5,210 nt of DNA from an uncultured Clostridia bacterium (GTDB taxonomy: Bacteria; Bacillota; Clostridia; Oscillospirales; Ruminococcaceae): assembly GCA_946183095.1 (NCBI GenBank), contig CAMHBE010000171.1, positions 1 to 5,210 of the forward strand, written 5' to 3'. Positions 1 to 5,210 of the stretch are shown here, one piece after another (the first letter of the stretch is position 1; every line of letters starts with the position of its first letter). The notes under the pieces were generated by a model. That model was not told the DNA's origin. It was given only the letters and a program-made list of their open reading frames with translations, and did not search any database. The position numbers and the translations under genes were made by a program.

Positions 1-3000
1 AGTATCTCTACGCGGAAAAGTCTGCCGCCGAGAAGTCTGAACGGCTTCACGAGCTTTTCCTTTTCTTCCTCTGCTGACGATATTTCCCGTTCGGTTATCG
101 AGCTTTCGTCGAATGAGAAGTCGCCGTCCATACGGCGCATACGCACGTCACCGTTGTCATTTATGAACAGTCTCGTTTTGAGAATGGGATGAGCGTTGAC
201 CGCAGCGACTATAGCGGTCTTCAGCTTCGCGGTGTCGATGCCGTCGGATATTTCAAGAAGCAGCGGGATATTGTAAAGAGTATCCGTGGGCTTTGCTATG
301 CACTCAACGTAGATGCCCTCCTGTGTTTTGGTAAGGCCGTAATCCGGCTGTACCCCGAACTTCTCGCTGCCCGATGCCGCACCCGTCAGGAATGTCTCAA
401 GTTTGTCTATCGTGTTGTTCTCTTTAAGGTCGCGGGAGGTCACTGCCGTGTCGAATGCTTTTGCCAGCAGTACATTGAGCTTTATCGCGCCGATAGAGGA
501 CAGTCCCGCTTCGTATATGTTCGTGGTTATGCCGAATCCGGTATGACCTACGACCTCCGCTATACAGTCGAATATCTTCTGCTGAACATCATTCTGCGGC
601 GGTATGACTTCGATATTCTGTCTCTGCGGCTTGGGCAGAGCCTTCTTGTTTACCTTCTGGTTCTGATTGAGCGGTATGCTCTCCAACTGCACGGTAACGG
701 CGGGGACCATATACGGCGGCTTGCGGTCAAGGATAAACTCGTTCATTGCGGAAATATCCACGATATCATCGGCAACAACATAAGCCGCTATGAATTTCTC
801 ACCGCTCGCCTCGTCCTCAAACGCCTGCACGGTAGCGTCCTTGATACCGGGAAACTCGCGGATAACGCCCTCCACCTCGGTAAGCTCGATACGGAAGCCG
901 CGCACCTTGACCTGACCGTCATTTCTGCCGATGAAATCAATTTCTCCGTTCGGCAGCAGGCGCACCACGTCACCGGAGCGGTATGCGCGGGCATAGTCCT
1001 CGCTGCTGTCGAAGGGGTTGCGGATAAATACCTTTTCGGTGAGGTCGGGGCGGTTAAGATATCCGCGTCCCACCCCGCGTCCCGCTATCAGCAGTTCGCC
1101 GGGAATAAGCGGCGGGAGCAGTCTGCCGTTCTCGTCTGTAACATAGCACTTGTAGTTTTTCAGCGGTTTTCCGATCGGCACACGCTTGTAAAGTCTGTCA
1201 ACAAGTTTCGTTGTTGTTAGTATCGTACACTCCGTTGGACCATAACCGTTGTAGAACGCGGGATCTCCCGATCTCGGCGGCAGAGGAACAAGCTTTTCGC
1301 CGCCCGCAGAGAGATATTTCAGGTTTTCGGTGTTGGTCATCGAGTAGAACTGTCTGCATACCTGTGTCGTCATGAACGCGTGAGTTATCCCCCACTCGTT
1401 TATGCGCGCTTCGAGAGCCAGCAGGTCAAGGCGTATCTCTTCCTCGATGATGCACACGCAGGCGCCGGTCGTGAGCGCCGGGTACTGATCCATCATATCC
1501 GCGTCAAAGCCGTAGCTTGCATAAGCCGCGACACGCGATGTTTCGTCAAGATTAAAGAACTCCCTGTACCATGCGCAGAAATTCGCAAGATTGCGGTGTT
1601 CGAGCATAACGCCCTTCGGCGTTCCGGTCGAGCCGGATGTATAGAGCAGTATGAACAGATCGGACGGGTCTGGGTGATCTTTGATCCTGCCGCAGTCCGG
1701 AAGAGCGGGAATATCCTTTGTGAGCAGGACTTCACCTTTGTACTCCGGCACCCGTGAAAGCAGCTCCTCGCCCGCGATAAGAAGCTTCGCGTCTGCGTCC
1801 GACATCATAAATGTGAGGCGCTCCGAGGGATATGAAGGATCGAGAGGCTGGTATGCCGCACCCGATTTAAGCACACCGAGCGACGCTGTGGTCATATATG
1901 CGCAGCGCGGGATGAGCACGGAAACAACATCTCCTTTGCCGATGCCGAGAGAGCGGATCTTACCGGCTATACGTTCGGAGATATCATCGACCTGCGCGTA
2001 GGTCAGAGTCTCGTCCTTGAAAATAACCGCTGTGCGGTCGGGTGTTTTTGCAGCCTGTGCTCTGAACATCGACACTATATCGGTCACGGGATAGTCAGCT
2101 TCCGTGGCGTTGAAAGCCTCCATTTCGGCAATATCACCGTCGCTTACAAGACGTATGTCTTTAAGCTTTCCGCCTTCGCAAAGTCCCGCGACTACGCGTG
2201 TATATACCTGCGCCATACGCTTTATCGTCTCTGCCGCGAACTTTTCGGCTGCGTACTCGAATTTCAGCACATAATCGCCGCTGTTCTGTTTAAGGACATG
2301 AAGCGTAAGAGATGCCATCACATCATCCGACTGACAGATCTCCATAGGTATGTATCTTCCGTCCATTGTAACGCCGGAAAGCATCTCGCCCTGATATACA
2401 AAGAAACAATCGGGATGTATGCCGTATTCGCCGCAGAGGGAAGGTATATCCGCACCGTCGTGTGTGACAAGATCGTGGAAATTCTTCTGAATATCAGTCA
2501 TAAAATCGGCGCAGTCGGCGTTCTCGTCAATTTTTGCCAGCACCGGGAGATTGTGTACGAGCATACCTATCGTGTTTTGCAGGACAGGGTCATGCCGCCC
2601 GTTCTCGCCCGCGAAAAACAGCACATTCTTCTGATTGCAGAAAAGTCTCAGCATATACGCGTATGCACTCATGAACAGCGTGCTCTCGGTAAGATGCTTC
2701 TCGCTGAGCACGGAAATCAGCTTGCCCGAAAGCTCGGTCTGCTGTGAATAAAGAGTGGTATCGTAAACACCGAGCTTGCCTCTGAAGTCCGCAAGCTCCG
2801 GCTGATCGTCACTGTAAAGCTCTGTGTCACCTTCTACCCCGTCGAGCATTTTTCTGTAAACTTCATCGTCCGCCTGTGAAATTTCGGGGTGTGCGGCTTC
2901 GTACTGTGCGAGGGTGAAATTGCTCATTTCCTCCGCGGCGGGAGCTTCACCGTTATATACTGACGCAATGTTGTTTATGATAACGGACGCAGTCGTACCG

Positions 3001-4112
3001 TCACACACGATATGGTGCATGACAAGCACAAGAAGCAGTCCCTCCGGTGTGCGGAATACAGCGGCACGGGTGGGAAGCTCGTTTTCAAGGTCGAAGGGTT
3101 CATTTATGCTCTGCGCGAGTGCGTTCCTGTCCGTAAGGCCGGTGTCACGCACCTCAACGATCATCTTTCTGTCCGGCGAAGGAACGAGTGAAGGCATACC
3201 GTCAACGACCTTCGTCACGGCGCCGAGTATCGGACAGCCGTTCAGAACGCTCTCTGCCGCATCTTTGAGCCGTGCTGCGTCAGCGCCCATATCCGACGGC
3301 ATGAACAGCGCGAATACGTTGTTGTACGCGGTCTCCTTGCCGGGAGCCTGACAGTCGAGATAAATGCTCATCTGCGACTTGGTGAGCGGGTATGAGTCGG
3401 CGGGAGTTCCCTTGAATGCGGCAAGCGCGGACGCTCCTTCTGCGCTTTCGGCTATTTTTTTCGGTGTCCTTCCGTCGAATACCGAGCTTGCGGATACTTC
3501 CACGCCCCTGTTCCTCAGCGTTTTCCGGAGCATGATCACCTTGATGGAATCGCCGCCGAGGGAGAAGAAGTCGTCATTGATACCGATATCCGCAATGCCG
3601 AGGATCTCACCGAATGCCTCACATATATGTCTCTGGCGCTCATTCTCCGGCGGGATATATTCTGCGCGGCGACGGTCGATCTCAGGCTTCGGGAGCGCCC
3701 CGCGGTCGAGCTTGCCGTTGGCGTTTACGGGAAATTTGTCAAGCCGTGTGAAATATGCGGGGATCATATATTGTGGAAGCTTTACCGAAAGCGCGGCTCT
3801 GATGACATCCTCACCTATCTCACTTTCCGCAATATAATACGCCGCAAGGAAAGTCTGTCCGGTGCTGTCGATAAAGTCCTTGACAACAGCGTCCTTTATG
3901 CCGTCTGTCCTGCGTATCTCCGCCTCGATCTCACCCGGCTCCACGCGCTGACCGTTTATCTTTATCATCCAGTCCTTGCGGTTTATGTAGAGGATATTCC
4001 CGTCGGGAAGCCGCTTTCCGAGGTCGCCGGTATGTATGAGTATATCATGACCGTCCTTTTCCCTGAACGGGTTGGGCGTGAATGTCCCTGCGGTCTGTTC
4101 GGGGAGCCCGAC
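1..4112 (-). CDS. Non-ribosomal peptide synthetase, partial A-T-C-A-T-C, cut at both ends
   Basis: This is a modular NRPS, a cytoplasmic enzyme that activates amino acids as adenylates, holds them on phosphopantetheine arms and condenses them into a peptide. The frame is open from 4280 to the left edge; recognisable NRPS begins near 4112. Domains in order of translation: a C-terminal piece of adenylation domain 1 (4112-3690; HTGDL near 4030, a degenerate A8 ending GQRVEPGEIE, and A10 NGKLDR); carrier T1 (about 3660-3445; LGGDSI, serine codon 3548-3546); condensation C1 (about 3405-2130; HHIVCDG at 3017-2997, so probably active); adenylation A2 (about 2095-640; TSGSTGTPKG, NGYGPTE, YRSGD, QVKVRGFRIEL and the A10 lysine in NQKVNKK all present); carrier T2 (about 590-390; GLSSI); and the first roughly 115 residues of C2, cut by the window edge. 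No in-frame stop was found. The start is missing: upstream is MATE sequence in another frame, with no convincing start codon or ribosome binding site. The product is unknown. Confidence 0.96.
4100..4109. other. Breakpoint between MATE and NRPS sequence, with shared microhomology
   Basis: On the minus strand GGGCTCCCCG serves both families at once. In the MATE frame it completes LKSGSP, the expected Gly-x-Pro after helix 6. In the NRPS frame it begins GLPEQTA, the expected stretch before NPF and the A7 TGD motif. Sequence on the right is MATE-like only, and on the left NRPS-like only. The frames differ, so no fusion protein results. Confidence 0.8.
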
Positions 4113-4597
4113 TTTAGCGCTGCCGCAGCCGATGACAGAGAAATGACGGGTCTCAGCGAGAGCATCTTTCCTTTCATCCTGATGTATTTTATGTACACTG
4201 CCATTCCGCCAAGATAGCCTATCACCGTAGACAGTGCCGCCCCCTTGATGCCGAGAGGTGTATATGCAAGGAAAATATAGTCAAGAACAAGATTTATCAC
4301 ATTGGAAACGATGATATAGGCGGACGACAGCCTGGGCTGACTTTCCACGCCCATAAAGTTCATCAGGTACAGCCCTATGCCGATAACAGGACATCCGAGC
4401 ATCCAGATAAACATATAATCCCGCGCAAGTTCTTCAAATTCACCTCCGCCCGACAGCAGATGAGCGACAGGGTCGCACAGGAAGAAAGCCGCCGGCACAA
4501 ACAGCGCTCCGAAAATGAGAGTAAGCCAGAACACGGTCGAGAACAAATCCGATGCGCTCTTTTTGTCACGCTTTCCGAGAAATGTGGCTGCCGCTAT

Positions 4598-4608
4598 CGT
4601 CGCGACTG
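4598..4608. repeat. 11-bp direct repeat, copy in MATE remnant
   Basis: The bases CGTCGCGACTG occur here, inside the first codons of the MATE remnant, and again 93 bases to the right at the tmRNA 3' end. Both copies contain the 8-bp palindrome GTCGCGAC. The pair flanks the ssrA terminator. It could be a small recombination scar or chance; no longer similarity extends from it. Confidence 0.5.
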
Positions 4609-4635
4609 TCTGTACCGAACGGTTCAGGTTTTAAG

Positions 4636-4673
4636 GTAAAACAAGACCTCCGGCAAGAAGTATCTTGCGGAGG
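4636..4673 (-). terminator. Intrinsic terminator of ssrA
   Basis: On the minus strand CCTCCGCAAG, a six-base loop and CTTGCCGGAGG form a ten-pair stem with one bulged base (4673-4647). It is followed by a T-rich run TCTTGTTTT (4646-4638). It lies 27 bases past the tmRNA CCA end, as expected for the end of this transcript. It should also insulate the sequences further left from ssrA transcription. Confidence 0.85.
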
Positions 4674-4690
4674 CACTGTAACGGTGTCGC

Positions 4691-4701
4691 CGTCGCGACT
4701 G
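4691..4701. repeat. 11-bp direct repeat, copy at the tmRNA 3' end
   Basis: This is the second copy of CGTCGCGACTG. On the minus strand it begins with the last two bases of the encoded CCA and continues into the downstream flank. The 3' ends of ssrA genes are well-known attachment sites for tyrosine integrases. However, those att cores usually reach into the T arm, which this repeat does not. Confidence 0.5.
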
Positions 4702-5051
4702 GTGGAGGCGAGGGGAGTCGAACCCCTGTCCGAAAACCGTTCCACCCATCTTTCTACACGCTTATTCGCTTATTTTTATCTCCCGCGGAACTCTCCAAGC
4801 GACAGGATAGTTCTTGTGGCAGCTCTTTAAAGTGCGCGAAGGGTTACAGAGCTCTTACCGGACGCGTTGGCTGCTGCATGACGCCCGAGCCGGAGCCGCA
4901 GCGCTCTCCGGGCGGACGTGCTGCACTCAGGCAGCAAGTGCAAGATCGTTATAATCTGCGTTTAATTTTAAGTTACCCATTATTAAGGAGTTTAGGAGAA
5001 CTCCGCGTGCTTAACGAATTTCCCGATCCCCGTCGAAACCTTTACGCCCCC
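4700..5051 (-). ncRNA. ssrA: Transfer-messenger RNA (tmRNA, SsrA)
   Basis: tmRNA rescues ribosomes stalled on broken messages. Charged with alanine and bound by SmpB, it enters the empty A site, then supplies a short reading frame that tags the unfinished protein for proteolysis. The 5' end GGGGGCG pairs with CGCCTCC near the 3' end to form a seven-pair acceptor stem with one G-U pair, followed by discriminator A and an encoded CCA. The T arm is canonical: GGGG, the loop GTTCGACT, then CCCC (about 4710-4727). The 5' part carries the conserved GTTTCGACGGGGAT block after the acceptor stem. A possible first pseudoknot stem, GGAGTT with AACTCC, lies at RNA positions 48-65. The length of 352 nt is normal for a one-piece bacterial tmRNA. 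The gene has its own promoter and terminator and appears complete. Mature ends are predicted from folding. Confidence 0.98.
4927..4959 (-). other. tmRNA tag-peptide reading frame (encodes ADYNDLALAA)
   Basis: Reading GCA at 4959-4957 to TGA at 4929-4927 gives ADYNDLALAA, and with the alanine carried by the tmRNA itself the tag would be AADYNDLALAA. The LALAA ending is the usual ClpXP-type degron. I place the resume codon at GCA because it is RNA position 93, close to position 90 in E. coli. It also follows an A/T-rich stretch as expected, and gives the usual ten-codon length. The same frame is open further up to GGT at 4977, which would give GNLKLNADYNDLALAA, so a longer tag starting with glycine, as in Bacillus subtilis, is not excluded. 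Confidence 0.85.
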
Positions 5052-5141
5052 GTGCTGTTTTTCACGGACATTATTTTCCGGGTGACATGGACTGTGCGGT
5101 TCGCGCCCGATTTACCGGATACGACCGCTTCTATGCATTAT

Positions 5142-5171
5142 ATTATACTATAACCGTCACCGGTTTGTCAA
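5142..5171 (-). promoter_or_regulatory. Sigma-A-type promoter of ssrA
   Basis: On the minus strand a perfect -35 TTGACA (5171-5166) is followed after 18 bases by a perfect -10 TATAAT (5147-5142). Transcription should start near 5135, leaving a leader of roughly 85 nt that RNase P would remove to make the mature 5' end at 5051. An A/T-rich stretch just upstream (about 5181-5192) may act as an UP element. A strong promoter fits an abundant stable RNA. Confidence 0.85.
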
Positions 5172-5210
5172 TATCGGGCGTAAAAATATATTGCACAATG
5201 TCGAACATAC

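Larger units (their letters stand above)
4100..4630 (-). pseudogene. MATE-family efflux transporter, internal fragment (TM2-TM6 region)
   Basis: About 173 codons (4618-4100) read as a multidrug and toxin extrusion (MATE) transporter, an inner-membrane antiporter that exports drugs or metabolites using Na+ or H+ gradients. Visible are the end of helix 2 with the cytoplasmic GKRDKKSA stretch, then hydrophobic segments FWLTLIFGALFVPAAFFL, MFIWMLGCPVIGIGLYLM and the pair around NVINLVLDYIFL and GIKGAALSTVIGYLGG. The last is the typical N-x-x-L-D-x-x-F followed by G-I-x-G-A-A signature near helices 5 and 6. Family members have about 450 residues and 12 helices. Here roughly the first 60 residues and the entire second half are missing. 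The frame is closed upstream by a TAA at 4633-4631, just past the tmRNA terminator, with no proper start. Downstream it runs into out-of-frame NRPS sequence and stops at 3985-3983. MATE exporters are often found beside NRPS genes, so an intact parent may have exported the NRPS product; that is inference. Confidence 0.88.

Noticed and set aside
189..1220. A 343-codon plus-strand open frame opposite the NRPS
   Set aside because: It lies exactly antisense to the A2-T2-C2 coding region, whose motifs are unmistakable. It has no recognisable domain and a Cys/Arg/Tyr-rich composition typical of a shadow frame.
1380..4217. Several plus-strand open frames of 100-200 codons
   Set aside because: All are antisense to the continuous minus-strand NRPS (or its MATE junction), overlap each other and show no family resemblance.
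3983..4546. A 187-codon minus-strand frame that could be called a complete small MATE-like protein
   Set aside because: Its start is an internal TTG within the transporter, and its last 40 or so residues are NRPS sequence read in the wrong frame, so it is a chimera rather than a gene.
4705..4745. A possible separate tRNA gene from the TTCGA T-arm sequence
   Set aside because: The T arm and acceptor pair with the 5' segment 352 bases away and the tag frame lies between, so this is the tRNA-like half of tmRNA.
4552..5153. Plus-strand open frames across the tmRNA region
   Set aside because: They are translations of the complement of ssrA. The peptide GEGSRTPVRKP is the familiar false protein made by reading the antisense of a tRNA-like T arm.
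5202..5210. CGAACATAC resembling the left half of a Gram-positive LexA (SOS) box
   Set aside because: Only the half-site is in the window, and a degenerate match of this size is expected about once by chance in 5 kb on two strands. The bases beyond the right edge would be needed.
1..5210. CRISPR arrays, insertion sequences or transposase genes
   Set aside because: No regularly spaced repeats, transposase motifs or terminal inverted repeats were seen on either strand.

Overview
The window looks like a Gram-positive gut-type Clostridia genome (Ruminococcus/Oscillospiraceae-like) of moderate GC. This is an inference from the tmRNA tag ending in LALAA, the clostridial style of the NRPS modules and the MATE transporter fragment. 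No gene here fixes the species. Everything supported lies on the minus strand, so the biological order runs from the right end of the window to the left.

From right to left: (1) 5135-5210 holds a strong sigma-A-type promoter; (2) 4700-5051 is a complete one-piece tmRNA gene (ssrA) with encoded CCA and a tag reading frame ending in ADYNDLALAA; (3) 4636-4673 is its intrinsic terminator; (4) about 4100-4630 is a fragment of a MATE-family efflux transporter that lacks both its N-terminus and its C-terminal half; (5) about 4112 to the left edge is a large non-ribosomal peptide synthetase (NRPS) reading frame, open for about 1370 codons. It starts abruptly in the middle of an adenylation domain and runs out of the window inside a condensation domain. 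Its order is partial A - T - C - A - T - partial C.

The two breakpoints are the remarkable part. The MATE fragment joins the NRPS out of frame. The ten bases at the join (4100-4109) encode a conserved Gly-x-Pro in both families, in two different frames. This looks like a microhomology deletion that removed the MATE 3' half and the NRPS 5' end, or else an assembly chimera. The other end of the MATE fragment begins right after the tmRNA terminator, and an 11-bp direct repeat links the tmRNA 3' end with the start of the MATE remnant. tmRNA 3' ends are classical integration sites, so the locus could be a decayed island boundary. As it stands, the NRPS has no credible start codon, ribosome binding site or complete first adenylation domain, and is probably not expressed as a working enzyme from here. 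The retained internal module (C-A-T) has all its key motifs intact, so the loss looks recent or artefactual.
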